Positions 43,641 through 53,620 of a stretch of DNA of 64,000 nt are shown here, in pieces. Positions within the stretch are counted from its first letter, which is position 1. Each line of letters begins with the position of its first letter. The position numbers and the translations under genes are program-made. Source of the stretch: Pseudomonadota bacterium (GTDB taxonomy: Bacteria; Pseudomonadota; Alphaproteobacteria; Sneathiellales; Sneathiellaceae); contig JANSXH010000015.1 of assembly GCA_024743055.1 (NCBI GenBank), positions 1 to 64,000 of the forward strand, in the 5' to 3' direction. Under the pieces are notes generated by a model. It worked only from the letters and a program-made list of their open reading frames with translations, made no database searches and was not told where the DNA came from.

Positions 43641-44450
43641 CTATCTCTGCCAGACAACCGGCCACAAGTCACTATCGAGGGGGCCACCGGCGGCAATGTC
43701 CGGATCCCACATCATTTGTTGTTTTTTCGGATCCGGCGCATAGATCGCGTCATCCCCCGCCCAGCGCGTCACATAGGCCCGCCGCCGCAGATCGGCACGG
43801 GCATTGCCGGGGGCGCCATGAACAAGCTTGCCATGATGGACCGTACAATCGCCGGGTTCAAATTCGAACTGGGCGATATCAAGCTCGGGTCGCTGGGCAT
43901 CAATATCGGGTACCGGTGGCAAGGCCAGTTTATACTTATCGTCGCCTGCAAAGGCCGGTGGTTTATAACCCTGACCCCAAAGGTGAGAGCCTTTGACATA
44001 TTCAACGGCGCCGGTTTCAGCATCTACATGATCAAGGGCGAGCCAAAGGGTGCAGATCTGATCGCCATCGACCGGCCAATAGGGCAGGTCCTGATGCCAC
44101 GGGGTTTTTTCTGATGTCCCCGGCTCCTTGACCAGAAGCTGATCGAAAAAGACGTTGATGCGGTTGGCTTTCATCATGGATCCGGCGATTTCTGCTGCCG
44201 GGGAATTCATGACGAACTCCTTGAAGCCATCATTGAATGTCCAGAGGAAGGTGTCGAAAAAGAAGCGTCCCTGGCCATCTCCTGGGGTCAGTTCCTGATG
44301 CAGCGGGCCCGGATCAGCCATATCAACTTCTGCCTGCTCCCTCAGCTTTTCAACCCAGTCCATATTGAAAAAGCCTTTAAGAAAGACAATGCCGTCTTTA
44401 TGGAAGGTAGCAATTTCCTCTTCGGTTATGGCTCTGAATGGCCGTTCCAT
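43641..44450 (-). CDS. Phytanoyl-CoA dioxygenase (PhyH) family protein, copy 2
   Basis: This 269-residue paralogue of the gene 14 bases downstream has iron ligands H119 and D121 (TPWHQDLPYWP) and H211 (KLVHGAPGN). The RRAYVTRW block carries the expected 2-oxoglutarate arginine. Neither copy shows decay, so they may act on related substrates or as a heteromer. The gene is first in the minus-strand run PhyH2-PhyH1-TauD(-SnoaL) and is divergent from a LysR regulator whose likely operator lies between them. AAAGGGA precedes the ATG. Confidence 0.87.
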   Translation of the reverse strand: MERPFRAITEEEIATFHKDGIVFLKGFFNMDWVEKLREQAEVDMADPGPLHQELTPGDGQGRFFFDTFLWTFNDGFKEFVMNSPAAEIAGSMMKANRINVFFDQLLVKEPGTSEKTPWHQDLPYWPVDGDQICTLWLALDHVDAETGAVEYVKGSHLWGQGYKPPAFAGDDKYKLALPPVPDIDAQRPELDIAQFEFEPGDCTVHHGKLVHGAPGNARADLRRRAYVTRWAGDDAIYAPDPKKQQMMWDPDIAAGGPLDSDLWPVVWQR

Positions 44451-44513
44451 GGGTGTCGTCCCTTTCCCAGTTATTGGTCTTAATTATCTGGTGATCTTAG
44501 GATAAATAGCGGT

Positions 44514-44528
44514 ATCATTGAAAATGAT
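44514..44528. promoter_or_regulatory. LysR-type operator between PhyH2 and lysR
   Basis: ATCATTGAAAATGAT is a perfect 6-3-6 palindrome that contains the LysR T-N11-A pattern. It lies 31 bases before the LysR start and 64 bases before PhyH copy 2, as expected for a site from which LysR controls a divergent operon. Confidence 0.65.
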
Positions 44529-44558
44529 TAAATTTGATATATATGATCGGATTTTTTG

Positions 44559-45473
44559 ATGAATCTACAGCAATTGGAAACCTTCAGATGGGTGGCGTCC
44601 CTGGGCTCCTTCACGAAAGCCGCAAAAAAACTGAACACGACCCAATCCACCATCTCCATGCGGATCTCGGAACTGGAGCAGGAACTGGGCGTGCAGGTCC
44701 TGGACCGTTCCGGGCGGCAGGCGACCCTGACCCGGAGCGGCAAGGATCTGTTGCGGCATGCGACGCAAATTCATAAGGAAGTAACCGAAATCAAGGCAGT
44801 CGTTGCCAATCCGGAAACCATCACCGGCTCCATCAAGATGAGTGTGGCTGAGCTGATCGCGTTGTCCTGGCTGCCCGAACTGGTGGCCGGGCTGGCCCGG
44901 CTTTACCCCAATATTGATATTGAGCTTGAGGTTGGACTGGCAGGCACCATTCTTGATCGGGTGGAAAATGGAGAGGCGGATATCGGCCTTGTCCCGCAAG
45001 TTGGGCCCTTCGGATCGGAGTTAGAGGCCAATTTACTGGGTACCGTGGATTTTGCCTTTATGGCTGCGCCCTCTCTGGACCTTCCGAAGGGGACACTCTC
45101 CGCTCAGGATCTGGCGGACTGGCCGTTGATTTCTCTTGGGCCGAATGCGGTTCTTTCCCAGGTTGAGGAACAGTGGTTTCAGGCTGGTGGGGCGACTGCC
45201 CGGAAACAGGATCGATCCAATTCCATGGAAATTAGTGCCGGATTAGTGCGCTCCGGCCTCGGCGTCTCATTCCTGCCGATCTTTTATTATGCGGAGGATA
45301 TCAAGGCGGGCCGGATGCGGATCCTGGATGTCGATCCGCGTCCGGCGCCGATTTCCTTCTTCTGCGTCCACAGAAGCGCCAATGTGACGCCGATTATTCG
45401 CAAAGTGATTGATATCGCCACGGGCCTCGACGGCTTCAGCGGCGCAGCTCCATCATTAGCTCAGGATATTTAG
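44559..45473 (+). CDS. LysR-family transcriptional regulator
   Basis: This 304-residue regulator has the N-terminal winged HTH (NLQQLETFRWVASLGSFTKAAKKLNTTQSTISMRISELEQELGVQVLDR) and a periplasmic-binding-type effector domain. ATG 44559 is chosen over the TTG one codon upstream. It is divergent from the PhyH/TauD genes and is their likely regulator. Its 3' end overlaps the convergent MqsA-like gene by 38 bases. The effector is unknown. Confidence 0.9.
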   Translation: MNLQQLETFRWVASLGSFTKAAKKLNTTQSTISMRISELEQELGVQVLDRSGRQATLTRSGKDLLRHATQIHKEVTEIKAVVANPETITGSIKMSVAELIALSWLPELVAGLARLYPNIDIELEVGLAGTILDRVENGEADIGLVPQVGPFGSELEANLLGTVDFAFMAAPSLDLPKGTLSAQDLADWPLISLGPNAVLSQVEEQWFQAGGATARKQDRSNSMEISAGLVRSGLGVSFLPIFYYAEDIKAGRMRILDVDPRPAPISFFCVHRSANVTPIIRKVIDIATGLDGFSGAAPSLAQDI

Positions 45474-45831
45474 CAACCAGACGCAGCAGGTTATTCATGG
45501 GCTGAGAAATGGTGACCTTACCGGCTTCGTATTTCTGAAAGGCGTTGGGGCCGCCCCCGAATATCAGCCCGGCCTTGCGTTGCGACAGTTTGAGATTAAC
45601 CCGGATTTCCCGGATATGATCTGGTGCCATGACGCCAAGATAGTCGGCTTTAAGCTCTGCCTTGATCCTCGACACCTGGTCCCAAGCGCTCTCTTCAACC
45701 ATGCCTTCACCGCAATCGGGATTGATGCAATAGATCCCCGGCAGCTCGACAATTTTTTCCAAATGCTCATAAGTGATTGCGTAGTCACGCATCTGCTTTT
45801 CGACTTCACCGCCGCAAAGTGGGCACGCCAT
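45436..45831 (-). CDS. MqsA-like antitoxin without an adjacent MqsR
   Basis: This 131-residue protein has an N-terminal zinc-binding part, CPLCGG at the start and a second C-x-x-x-x-C pair in GIYCINPDCGEGMVE, followed by a C-terminal XRE-type HTH (LKLSQRKAGLIFGGGPNAFQKYEAGKVTISQPMNNLLRLV). This is the MqsA layout. MqsA normally follows a toxin gene mqsR; the 142 bases between its start and ureG are too short for one and contain no MqsR-like sequence. It could be an orphan regulator. A palindrome upstream may be its operator. Start ATG 45831 removes a non-conserved lead. Confidence 0.75.
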   Translation of the reverse strand: MACPLCGGEVEKQMRDYAITYEHLEKIVELPGIYCINPDCGEGMVEESAWDQVSRIKAELKADYLGVMAPDHIREIRVNLKLSQRKAGLIFGGGPNAFQKYEAGKVTISQPMNNLLRLVAKYPELMMELRR

Positions 45832-45897
45832 ACAAATTCCCCATTTCCTTAATGATTTCCAGCAGGTAGCCATCTGAGCAAACGGGCACGCCATCCC

Positions 45898-45924
45898 TCA
45901 TAATGACCGGAGACGTCACTATGA
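45898..45924. promoter_or_regulatory. Inverted repeat upstream of the MqsA-like gene
   Basis: TCATAATGAC (45898-45907) and GTCACTATGA (45915-45924) are complementary at nine of ten positions around a seven-base spacer. The position, 67 bases before the MqsA-like start, fits an autoregulatory site. Confidence 0.45.
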
Positions 45925-45973
45925 TTAACAACTATGGCACCATTGTGGCGTCATGGCGCTCATCAGCACTAAG

Positions 45974-46603
45974 TTATGTTGGCACGATTCTGAGTCCACC
46001 TTTTGTGACAATAAAATCGGCAACCTCCTTGACCCCATTTCCCGCCTTGATATTGGTAAACACAAACGGGCGGTCACCGCGCATTTTCTTTGAATCCCGA
46101 TCCATCACAGAAAGATCCGCCCCCACATAGGGCGCCAGGTCTATTTTGTTGATGACCAGCAAATCAGATCGTGTGATACCGGGACCGCCTTTGCGCGGAA
46201 TTTTATCGCCAGCAGAGACATCAATGACATATATGGTCAGATCGGCAAGCTCCGGACTGAATGTCGCAGCCAAATTATCACCACCGGATTCAATGAGAAT
46301 GAGCTCAAGCCCTTCGAATTTTTCATCTATATCGGCAACGGCCGCCAAATTGATGGAGGCATCCTCGCGAATAGCCGTATGCGGGCAGCCTCCGGTTTCG
46401 ACACCGACAATACGATCAGGGGAGAGGGCTCCGGAACGGGTGAGAAACTCCGCATCCTCTCGGGTATAAATGTCATTGGTGATAACCGCGAGATTGTAGC
46501 TATCACGCATATGCTTGCAAAGGGCGTCGGTAAGAGCCGTCTTGCCTGATCCTACGGGGCCGCCAATACCCACACGCAAAGGTCCATTGAAGCTCTGTGT
46601 CAT
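45974..46603 (-). CDS. ureG: Urease accessory GTPase UreG
   Basis: UreG is the GTPase that drives nickel delivery into urease. The 209-residue protein has the P-loop [16 protein letters not shown], the nickel-binding CPH motif in [13 protein letters not shown] and the [17 protein letters not shown] block. The NKxD motif is seen as [15 protein letters not shown]. It is the last gene of the ureDABCEFG cluster; its start overlaps the ureF stop by four bases. Confidence 0.96.
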   Translation of the reverse strand: MTQSFNGPLRVGIGGPVGSGKTALTDALCKHMRDSYNLAVITNDIYTREDAEFLTRSGALSPDRIVGVETGGCPHTAIREDASINLAAVADIDEKFEGLELILIESGGDNLAATFSPELADLTIYVIDVSAGDKIPRKGGPGITRSDLLVINKIDLAPYVGADLSVMDRDSKKMRGDRPFVFTNIKAGNGVKEVADFIVTKGGLRIVPT

Positions 46604-47280
46604 GATCTGAATAACCTCGTATATTGTGTTTCATGTTGTGCTGAGCACCAGTCGACCATAAGGGTCGCGGCGCCTAAATCTTCCAAACCCGATGCGAGGG
46701 CCTTGTCCACAGTTTGTGCAACCTTCGGAGCCAATGCCGCAATCGCCCTTTGCCCATCAGTTTGGCCAAGAGGAATGATGCGGACGGACGCTGATACCAG
46801 ATTTGAGACGAAACCATGAAGATACGCCGTCAGCGTTGCCTCCAAGGGGATCTTTTTTTCTTCGGCCGCAAGGGCAACGGCGAGCGGATACACAACCTGA
46901 CCCTGCCAATGCTGCTTAAGCAATTCCCGACCCGACAGAGGAGAAACATCTGTCATCACCTGAAGGAAGGCACGTCCCTGCTGCGTCGTTTCAGTCTCAA
47001 GCTCTTCTGTAGAGCAGAGGGCTAAACCCAGCTCTGCGACTTCCTTGAGAACCGGCCCATCCTTTGCGGCTGCGGCGGCATAACCCGCCTTCAACAAAAT
47101 ACAGTCTGACAACCCACTGCCAAAGGCCAGGATATCCTCAATCCACGGCACCAGATTATCAAGGCCTGAAATCAGATCTGCCTCCACCGCATACTCAATG
47201 CCATGGCTATACGTGTAGGCCCCGACCGGATAGGACGGAGACATCCAGGACATCAAATCAAACAGGTCCTGACTATCCAT
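46600..47280 (-). CDS. ureF: Urease accessory protein UreF
   Basis: UreF acts with UreD and UreG in assembling the nickel centre of urease. From ATG 47280 the protein is 226 residues; a longer frame of 35 more residues overlaps ureE and is not conserved. The family features [43 protein letters not shown] middle, and [21 protein letters not shown] are present. The start overlaps the end of ureE by eight bases. Confidence 0.94.
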   Translation of the reverse strand: MDSQDLFDLMSWMSPSYPVGAYTYSHGIEYAVEADLISGLDNLVPWIEDILAFGSGLSDCILLKAGYAAAAAKDGPVLKEVAELGLALCSTEELETETTQQGRAFLQVMTDVSPLSGRELLKQHWQGQVVYPLAVALAAEEKKIPLEATLTAYLHGFVSNLVSASVRIIPLGQTDGQRAIAALAPKVAQTVDKALASGLEDLGAATLMVDWCSAQHETQYTRLFRS

Positions 47281-47734
47281 GAGAATGGCCGTAAGTTTCG
47301 CCGTGCCCATAAGCTCCACCTTCGGGATTAAAAGGCGCATTAATCCGTGCTGTCGTGGCACCAAGCTTTTGGACCATCTCTTCAATCACATGGTCCTGAC
47401 GAATACGGAGGCGGTCTTCCAATAACTGTGTTGGTAGATGACGATTGCCCAGATGCCAGGCTATCCGGACCAGGTGGGCTGTATTTAGGCAGGTGATGTC
47501 AACAACGGGCTCATCTTTGGCTTCCACCAGAATACCGTCGCCGTCTTCGAGGACAAGGATATCCCGGTCCCGCAAGGTGGCAACCTTCGGCAGATCCAAA
47601 AGAAATTCCGAGCCTTGCTTGCCGGTCATTCGGATACGGCGGCGGCGGCGACTTTCAAAATCGAGGATCACCGTATCGACAAGTCGACCGACAAACGCCG
47701 TTTCACCAACATATACGTGTTTTGCGTGTCGCAT
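47273..47734 (-). CDS. ureE: Urease accessory nickel metallochaperone UreE
   Basis: UreE donates nickel to the urease assembly complex. The 153-residue protein has an N-terminal peptide-binding-like domain (SRRRRRIRMTGKQGSEFLLDLP), the metal-site motif WHLGNRHLPTQL and a short histidine-rich tail ([13 protein letters not shown]). The tail is modest compared with that of Klebsiella UreE. It lies 3 bases behind ureC. Confidence 0.93.
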   Translation of the reverse strand: MRHAKHVYVGETAFVGRLVDTVILDFESRRRRRIRMTGKQGSEFLLDLPKVATLRDRDILVLEDGDGILVEAKDEPVVDITCLNTAHLVRIAWHLGNRHLPTQLLEDRLRIRQDHVIEEMVQKLGATTARINAPFNPEGGAYGHGETYGHSHG

Positions 47735-47737
47735 GGC

Positions 47738-49450
47738 TTAATACATGAAATAGCGTTGTGCCATGGGAAGCTCTTCTGCTGGCTCACATGTCAGCAGTTC
47801 CCCATCCGCATGAACCACATAAGTTTCCGGATCAACATCGATTTTTGGCGTTTCGCTATTATGGATCATCGCCGATTTTCCAATTCCTCCGCGGGTATTT
47901 TTGACAGCGAGAAGATCTCGCTCTAATCCGAGTTCACCTTTTAAATCCTTCTCCAAAGAGGCTTCACTGACAAAGCTCACCGAGCTTTCTGTCAAGCTCT
48001 TGCCAAAGGCCCCGAACATCGGTCGATAATGAACTGGTTGCGGTGTTGGAATGGAAGCATTTGGATCCCCCATGGGTGCCGCCGCGATGGTTCCGGATTT
48101 CAGGATCAACTCGGGTTTGACTCCAAAAAAGGCTGGAGACCAAAGAACAAGATCGGCGAGCTTGCCAACTTCAACGGAACCAACATGACTATCGATGCCA
48201 TGGGCAATGGCCGGGTTGATGGTGTATTTTGAGATATACCTCTTGACCCGAAAATTATCGTTCTCTCCAGATTCCTGAGCGAGCCTGCCCCGCTGTTTCT
48301 TCATTTTATCCGCGGTTTGCCAGGTTCGGATCAACACCTCACCCACCCGGCCCATGGCCTGACTGTCAGACGCTATAATCGAAAATGCCCCCATATCATG
48401 GAGAATATCTTCTGCGGCAATGGTTTCCTTCCGAATACGACTTTCAGCAAAGGCAACATCTTCCGGAATATTGGGATCCAAATGATGGCAGACCATCAGC
48501 ATATCCAGATGTTCATCAATAGTATTGACAGTGTAAGGTCTCGTCGGATTGGTCGAAGACGGCAGGACATTCTCCTCACTAATGACCTTGATAATGTCAG
48601 GGGCATGGCCGCCGCCCGCACCTTCTGTATGAAAGGCATGGATGGTCCGGCCCTTGAAAGCCGCAACTGTGTTTTCGACAAATCCGGATTCATTCAGGGT
48701 ATCCGTATGGATCAGAACCTGCACATCCGTCTTGTCGGCCACATCAAGACAACAATCGATGGAGGCCGGCGTCGTCCCCCAGTCTTCATGGAGTTTAAGG
48801 CCGCAAGCCCCAGCCCGCACCTGCTCATAGAGCGCATCCGGCAGGCTTGCATTGCCTTTGCCGAAGAAGCCGAGATTCATCGGAAAAGCCTCAGCTGCCT
48901 GCAACATGCGGGAGATATGAAAGGCACCCGGCGTGCAAGTCGTGGCGTTAGTGCCGGTGGCCGGTCCTGTACCACCGCCCATCATCGTGGTCACGCCGCT
49001 ATAGAGAGCTTCCTCGATTTGTTGCGGGCAGATAAAATGGATATGAACATCGAGGGCTCCAGCAGTGAGAATTTTTCCCTCTCCAGCGATGACCTCCGTT
49101 GACGGGCCAATGATGATCGAAACATCGGGCTGGATATCCGGATTGCCGGCTTTACCGATGGCGGCAATCCGACCATCTCTTAGGCCTACATCCGCCTTAA
49201 TAATCCCCCAATGATCTATAATCAGGGCATTGGTGATAACTGTATCGACAGCGCCGCCCTCTCGGGTAATCTGGGATTGACCCATGCCATCGCGAATGAC
49301 CTTGCCGCCGCCAAACTTTACCTCTTCGCCATAGGTCGTCAGGTCATCTTCGACCTCAATGAACAGCTCTGTGTCCGCAAGGCGCAATCTGTCTCCCGTT
49401 GTCGGTCCGAACATGTCGGCATAGGCGCGGCGTGAAAATGTAACAGCCAT
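47738..49450 (-). CDS. ureC: Urease alpha subunit
   Basis: UreC is the catalytic subunit hydrolysing urea to ammonia and carbamate. The 570-residue protein has the nickel ligands in [12 protein letters not shown], the carbamylated lysine in [14 protein letters not shown], histidines in [13 protein letters not shown] and [15 protein letters not shown], the flap cysteine and histidine in VCHHLDP and the nickel-binding aspartate in [21 protein letters not shown] region. All catalytic residues appear intact. It sits between ureB and ureE with 2-3 base gaps. Confidence 0.98.
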   Translation of the reverse strand: MAVTFSRRAYADMFGPTTGDRLRLADTELFIEVEDDLTTYGEEVKFGGGKVIRDGMGQSQITREGGAVDTVITNALIIDHWGIIKADVGLRDGRIAAIGKAGNPDIQPDVSIIIGPSTEVIAGEGKILTAGALDVHIHFICPQQIEEALYSGVTTMMGGGTGPATGTNATTCTPGAFHISRMLQAAEAFPMNLGFFGKGNASLPDALYEQVRAGACGLKLHEDWGTTPASIDCCLDVADKTDVQVLIHTDTLNESGFVENTVAAFKGRTIHAFHTEGAGGGHAPDIIKVISEENVLPSSTNPTRPYTVNTIDEHLDMLMVCHHLDPNIPEDVAFAESRIRKETIAAEDILHDMGAFSIIASDSQAMGRVGEVLIRTWQTADKMKKQRGRLAQESGENDNFRVKRYISKYTINPAIAHGIDSHVGSVEVGKLADLVLWSPAFFGVKPELILKSGTIAAAPMGDPNASIPTPQPVHYRPMFGAFGKSLTESSVSFVSEASLEKDLKGELGLERDLLAVKNTRGGIGKSAMIHNSETPKIDVDPETYVVHADGELLTCEPAEELPMAQRYFMY

Positions 49451-49452
49451 GA

Positions 49453-49770
49453 TTATCCTTCCTCATCCAGAGGGCCCATGACCGCCTGGTTAAACCCGTA
49501 AATTTTCCGACTTCCCGAGAGAGCTACTAAAGACACATCCCGCACCTGGCCTGGCTCAAACCGCACGGCAGTCCCGGCGGCGATATCAAGACGAAAACCC
49601 TTGGCGGCTTCCCGATCAAATTCCAAGCCGCTATTGGCCTCGGCAAAATGGTAGTGGCTGCCGACCTGAACCGGTCGATCCCCGGTATTGGCAACTTTCA
49701 ATGTCATCACCTGGCGGCCCGCATTAAGTTCCAGATTTCCCTCTTTTGGGATAATTTCACCCGGTTTCAT
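49453..49770 (-). CDS. ureB: Urease beta subunit
   Basis: This 105-residue structural subunit has the expected opening [18 protein letters not shown], the [17 protein letters not shown] core and the [17 protein letters not shown] segment. It forms the (UreABC)3 trimer with UreA and UreC. The separate ureA and ureB genes show the three-subunit bacterial form rather than the fused Helicobacter form. Confidence 0.97.
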   Translation of the reverse strand: MKPGEIIPKEGNLELNAGRQVMTLKVANTGDRPVQVGSHYHFAEANSGLEFDREAAKGFRLDIAAGTAVRFEPGQVRDVSLVALSGSRKIYGFNQAVMGPLDEEG

Positions 49771-49780
49771 GGTCCCCTCC

Positions 49781-50083
49781 CTAACGAATTGGCTGATGGA
49801 CGGTCACAAGCTTCGTGCCGTCGGGAAAGGTGGCTTCCACCTGAACATCATGGATCATATCAGCGACCCCTTCCATAACCTGATCCCGGCGGACGACTGT
49901 GCCGCCCTCACTCATCAAGGCGGCAACGGATTTTCCTTCCCGCGCCCCTTCGACCACGAAATCAGTAATCAGTGCTATGGATTCCGGGTAGTTGAGCTTG
50001 ACCCCGCGCTCCAATCGCCCGCGCGCCACCATGGCAGCCAGCGAGACCAGCATTTTGTCTTTTTCCCTCGGTGTAAAAATCAT
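49781..50083 (-). CDS. ureA: Urease gamma subunit
   Basis: This 100-residue subunit starts [34 protein letters not shown] and has the [22 protein letters not shown] ending typical of UreA. It is ten bases upstream of ureB and 15 bases downstream of ureD. The standard length and sequence leave no doubt. Confidence 0.97.
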   Translation of the reverse strand: MIFTPREKDKMLVSLAAMVARGRLERGVKLNYPESIALITDFVVEGAREGKSVAALMSEGGTVVRRDQVMEGVADMIHDVQVEATFPDGTKLVTVHQPIR

Positions 50084-50098
50084 CCCAACCCTCGATTA

Positions 50099-50998
50099 TT
50101 AGTTTTCCCAAACCCGCGGCAATGGAACCTCGGTTCCCGCAATCTCAGCTCTCATAATTGTCAGTATTTCTACCAAGGCTCGGCGAAGCGCATAGCCGTC
50201 TTCCCCCAGCACCCTGAAAATCAGTAACCCGCCCCGACAGCTCACCGCCGCGCGGGCTTCACACTCCCGGGCGGCCTGACGGGCAACATCAAGATGACGT
50301 CTGACTTCTTCATCTGCCAGCAGGATTGTCGCCACTGCACCAGCTCCGGACATAAGAGCCTTTCTCTTCGACAATTCCGCAATGTCTCCATCTAGTACAA
50401 GGTTATCGAACCACAGTAGGCGACCATCCTTCCAGATTTTCCAGCCGTCCTTCACATGTGCCCGATGTAAGCTTTCTCCGTGAGCTTTCCGACCAAATAC
50501 CGTCGCTTCCACTGCCAGAAAGCGACTGCCGGTAACGAGGTGAACGTCATTTCGTCTGTTGAGACGACTTCCTTCAAACAGAATAGTCTCCTGAGGGAGC
50601 CATTCCAGAAAAGCCCCGGCCTTAACAGATATTTCACTCCGGATCATGGCTTCTGTGGTACCGACCGACCGATATATTTTTTCAGCCGCCTGACCACTGA
50701 CTGTAAGGCGAGCGTCTTCCTGCAGGTTGATATTGTAATTGATCTGATCGCCCCCGGTGAGGCCACCTGCCGTATTGATAAGCACCGCTTCCGGTACATC
50801 TATCTGATCAACCGTCGGAAAGCGAGCGCGGGCGCATCCGCGCTGATAGAGATGCAGAAGAGCTGATTTCTGACCCCGAGACGCAAAGCCGATTTCTAGG
50901 CGACCCTCCGTTCTTTCAAGCGATGGAGGGGCAGCCTTTGAAACCAGTTCAGTATCTCCAGCTTCAGGCTCAGACGGTGAGGTATTTTCGAACGTCAC
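50099..50998 (-). CDS. ureD: Urease accessory protein UreD
   Basis: UreD (UreH) binds the urease apoprotein and, with UreF and UreG, allows nickel loading. The 299-residue protein has AVLINTAGGLTGGDQINYNI, AEKIYRS, LEWLPQETILFEGSRL and GMSGAG-like features of the family. The N-terminal 30 residues are poorly conserved and their codons overlap the end of urtE by 29 bases. The true start could be slightly downstream. It links the urea transporter genes with the urease genes in one transcript. Confidence 0.93.
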   Translation of the reverse strand: MTFENTSPSEPEAGDTELVSKAAPPSLERTEGRLEIGFASRGQKSALLHLYQRGCARARFPTVDQIDVPEAVLINTAGGLTGGDQINYNINLQEDARLTVSGQAAEKIYRSVGTTEAMIRSEISVKAGAFLEWLPQETILFEGSRLNRRNDVHLVTGSRFLAVEATVFGRKAHGESLHRAHVKDGWKIWKDGRLLWFDNLVLDGDIAELSKRKALMSGAGAVATILLADEEVRRHLDVARQAARECEARAAVSCRGGLLIFRVLGEDGYALRRALVEILTIMRAEIAGTEVPLPRVWEN

Positions 50999-51665
50999 TT
51001 TCCAGCATATCCTTTTTAGCCCCCGTCAAAACCACTTCTCCTCGATCCATGACCGCAAACCGATCTGCGAGATCTCGGGCAAATTCAAAATATTGCTCGA
51101 CCAGCAGAATCGCCATGTCACCCCTATCTCGAAGGAGCGATATCACATTGCCGATATCCTTAATGATCGACGGCTGAATGCCCTCCGTCGGTTCATCAAG
51201 AACCAGAAGCTTTGGCCGTGTCACCAGCGCCCGGCCGATAGCCAATTGCTGCTGTTGTCCACCAGACAGATCTCCACCCCTTCTTCCTAGCATGTCTTTC
51301 AGGATCGGGAACAGGTCAAAGATTTCAGCAGGAATAAATCTGTCCTTTCGCGGTATTGCAGCAAAGCCGGTTTTTAAATTTTCCTGAACAGTGAGCAGCG
51401 GAAAGATTTCCCGCCCTTGAGGAATCACCGCGATCCCGAGGCGAGCCCGATCGTAAGGGCTGAGCGATGTAATATCCCGGCCTTCCCATATGACTTTGCC
51501 CTGGGAAACCGGTTGCTGTCCGACAATGGCCCGCAAGGTACTCGTCTTGCCAACGCCGTTTCGACCCAGCAAAGACGTGACCTCCCCTTTTTTGACTTCA
51601 AGCGAAACCTTGCGCAATGCTTGGCTTGCGCCATAAAAGAGATCAACATTTTCAACAGTCAACAT
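50970..51665 (-). CDS. urtE: Urea ABC transporter ATP-binding protein UrtE
   Basis: This 231-residue ATPase is of the branched-chain amino acid/urea (LivF-like) type, with Walker A GRNGVGKTS, signature LSGGQQQQLAIGRAL and Walker B LLVLDEPTEGIQPSI. The motif EPTEGIQPSI is characteristic of UrtE. It partners UrtD in powering high-affinity urea uptake. It overlaps ureD at the 3' end and starts 2 bases behind urtD. Confidence 0.95.
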   Translation of the reverse strand: MLTVENVDLFYGASQALRKVSLEVKKGEVTSLLGRNGVGKTSTLRAIVGQQPVSQGKVIWEGRDITSLSPYDRARLGIAVIPQGREIFPLLTVQENLKTGFAAIPRKDRFIPAEIFDLFPILKDMLGRRGGDLSGGQQQQLAIGRALVTRPKLLVLDEPTEGIQPSIIKDIGNVISLLRDRGDMAILLVEQYFEFARDLADRFAVMDRGEVVLTGAKKDMLESDVRKYLTV

Positions 51666-51667
51666 GA

Positions 51668-52438
51668 TTAGCGCCCCAGATAAACATCGATGACCCGTTG
51701 GTTATTCTGCACGGTATCAAGGCTGCCCTCGGCCAACACTGATCCTTCATGCAGAACCGTTACCTTGGTATTGAGAGCCCGCACAAACTCCATATCATGC
51801 TCAACAACCACAACTGAATGGGTCGAGGAAATCTCCCGAAGGAGATCCGCGGTCTGCTCCGTTTCTGCATCGGTCATGCCGGCAACCGGCTCGTCGACCA
51901 ATAACAGATCCGGATCCTGCATCAACAGCATGCCGATCTCGAGCCATTGCTTTTGTCCGTGCGACAACTCTCCGGCGAGCCAGGTCGCCTTTTCCTCCAA
52001 CCGGATTATCTTGAGCACTTCCATGATCCTGGCCAGCTGTGCATCATTCAACGCCGCAAACAGCGTTTTCATGACTGATTTGTCTTCTTTCAAGGAGAGT
52101 TCCAGATTATGGAAAACGGATTGGCTCTCAAATACAGTCGGCTTCTGGAATTTGCGACCGATCCCGAGATTGGCGATAAATGCTTCATCATGCTTGGTCA
52201 GGTCGATTTCATTTTTGAAAAAAACCATGCCTTCATCCGGTCTGGTTTTTCCAGTTATGACATCCATCATGGTCGTCTTGCCAGCGCCGTTGGGCCCAAT
52301 AATCGCTCTCATCTCTCCAGGCTCGATGAAAAAACTCAGGTTGTTAAGCGCTTTAAATCCGTCAAAGCTGACACTCACACCATCCAGATAAAGAATGGAG
52401 GGGAAGTCAGCGGGTGCGGATACAGGTTGCGAAGTCAT
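51668..52438 (-). CDS. urtD: Urea ABC transporter ATP-binding protein UrtD
   Basis: This 256-residue ATPase is of the LivG-like type, with Walker A GPNGAGKTT, the signature region LSHGQKQWLEIGML (LSHGQ in place of LSGGQ, usual for UrtD) and Walker B LLLVDEPVAGMTD. The longer insert before the signature matches other UrtD proteins. It begins directly behind urtC. Confidence 0.95.
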   Translation of the reverse strand: MTSQPVSAPADFPSILYLDGVSVSFDGFKALNNLSFFIEPGEMRAIIGPNGAGKTTMMDVITGKTRPDEGMVFFKNEIDLTKHDEAFIANLGIGRKFQKPTVFESQSVFHNLELSLKEDKSVMKTLFAALNDAQLARIMEVLKIIRLEEKATWLAGELSHGQKQWLEIGMLLMQDPDLLLVDEPVAGMTDAETEQTADLLREISSTHSVVVVEHDMEFVRALNTKVTVLHEGSVLAEGSLDTVQNNQRVIDVYLGR

Positions 52439-53617
52439 TTAATCCTCCTTTACAACGGGAGACCGTGGGGCAAGCGGAGGGTCCGATTGACGCAGGTTCT
52501 TGAATTTCTCAATCCAGATCCCGGATGTACCGACAATACCTTTGGGCAAGAACAGGGTGGTGAATACAAACAATCCGCCCAGCAGATACAGCCAGGCATC
52601 AGGAAAGGCGCCTGTAAAATAGCTTTTTCCCCAGTTGACGAGTACCGCACCAAGAACCGCACCCCACAATGTGCCGCGTCCGCCAACAGCTACCCAGATT
52701 ACAACCTCGATGGAATTGGCCGGAGAGAATTCGGACGGGTTGATGATCCCGACCTGTGGAACATAGAGGGCGCCAGCAATCCCGGCCAACACCGCTGATA
52801 CAACAAAGACAAATAGTTTGTAATATTCCACCCGATAGCCGGAAAAACGGGTGCGGCTTTCCGCATCCCTTATCGCGATAAGCACCCGGCCCAGTTTGGA
52901 TTGGGTAATGAAACTGCTGATCAGATAGCCAAGGGCCAAGGCCAGGATAGAGGCCACGAACAGGCCGAGACGCGTCCCGTCTGCTTGCAGATCAAATCCC
53001 AGAATGTCCTTGAAATCCGTCAGACCATTATTGCCGCCAAATCCCATGTCGTTGCGGAAAAAAGCCAAAAGCAGGGCATATGTCATGGCCTGGGTAATAA
53101 TAGAGAGGTAGACACCGGTAACCCGGGCTCGAAAAGCAAACCATCCAAAAACAAAGGCGAGGATCCCCGGTACCAGAACGACCATCAACAATGCAAAGGG
53201 AAACATGTCAAAGCCGTACCAGTACCAGGGCAACTCCGTCCAGTTCAGGAACACCATGAAATCGGGAAGCTCGGGATTACCATACACACCGCGATCCCCG
53301 ATCTGGCGCATCAAATACATCCCCATTGCGTAACCACCAAGGGCGAAGAACGCCCCGTGCCCCAGACTGAGAATACCGCAATAGCCCCAGATCAGGTCTA
53401 CGCTCAGAGCGAGAAGGGCAAAGCACAGATATTTGCCAAACAGGCTGACCAGATAAGTCGGCACATGAAGGCTAGAACTTTCCGGTACAAAGATGTTAAG
53501 AACAGGAACAAGGAGGGCGGCAGCAAGAAGAATCCCCAAAAACGTCTTACCGCCGCCCGGAAGACCCGTCATGAGGGAAAGAAACGGGCCTTGTTGTGTA
53601 TTTTTCATCAGATCCAT
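52439..53617 (-). CDS. urtC: Urea ABC transporter permease UrtC
   Basis: This 392-residue membrane protein has about ten hydrophobic segments and the LivM-like core [24 protein letters not shown] and [24 protein letters not shown], followed by [16 protein letters not shown] loop with tryptophan/tyrosine-rich sequence ([21 protein letters not shown]) is characteristic of UrtC. It pairs with UrtB to form the urea channel of the transporter. Confidence 0.95.
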   Translation of the reverse strand: MDLMKNTQQGPFLSLMTGLPGGGKTFLGILLAAALLVPVLNIFVPESSSLHVPTYLVSLFGKYLCFALLALSVDLIWGYCGILSLGHGAFFALGGYAMGMYLMRQIGDRGVYGNPELPDFMVFLNWTELPWYWYGFDMFPFALLMVVLVPGILAFVFGWFAFRARVTGVYLSIITQAMTYALLLAFFRNDMGFGGNNGLTDFKDILGFDLQADGTRLGLFVASILALALGYLISSFITQSKLGRVLIAIRDAESRTRFSGYRVEYYKLFVFVVSAVLAGIAGALYVPQVGIINPSEFSPANSIEVVIWVAVGGRGTLWGAVLGAVLVNWGKSYFTGAFPDAWLYLLGGLFVFTTLFLPKGIVGTSGIWIEKFKNLRQSDPPLAPRSPVVKED

Positions 53618-53620
53618 GGC

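Noticed and set aside
45832..45973. mqsR toxin gene upstream of the MqsA-like gene
   Set aside because: The gap is too short and the 31-codon frame found there has no MqsR similarity.
48317..49102. 261-residue plus-strand open frame opposite ureC
   Set aside because: ureC is certain; this frame is produced by its codon usage.
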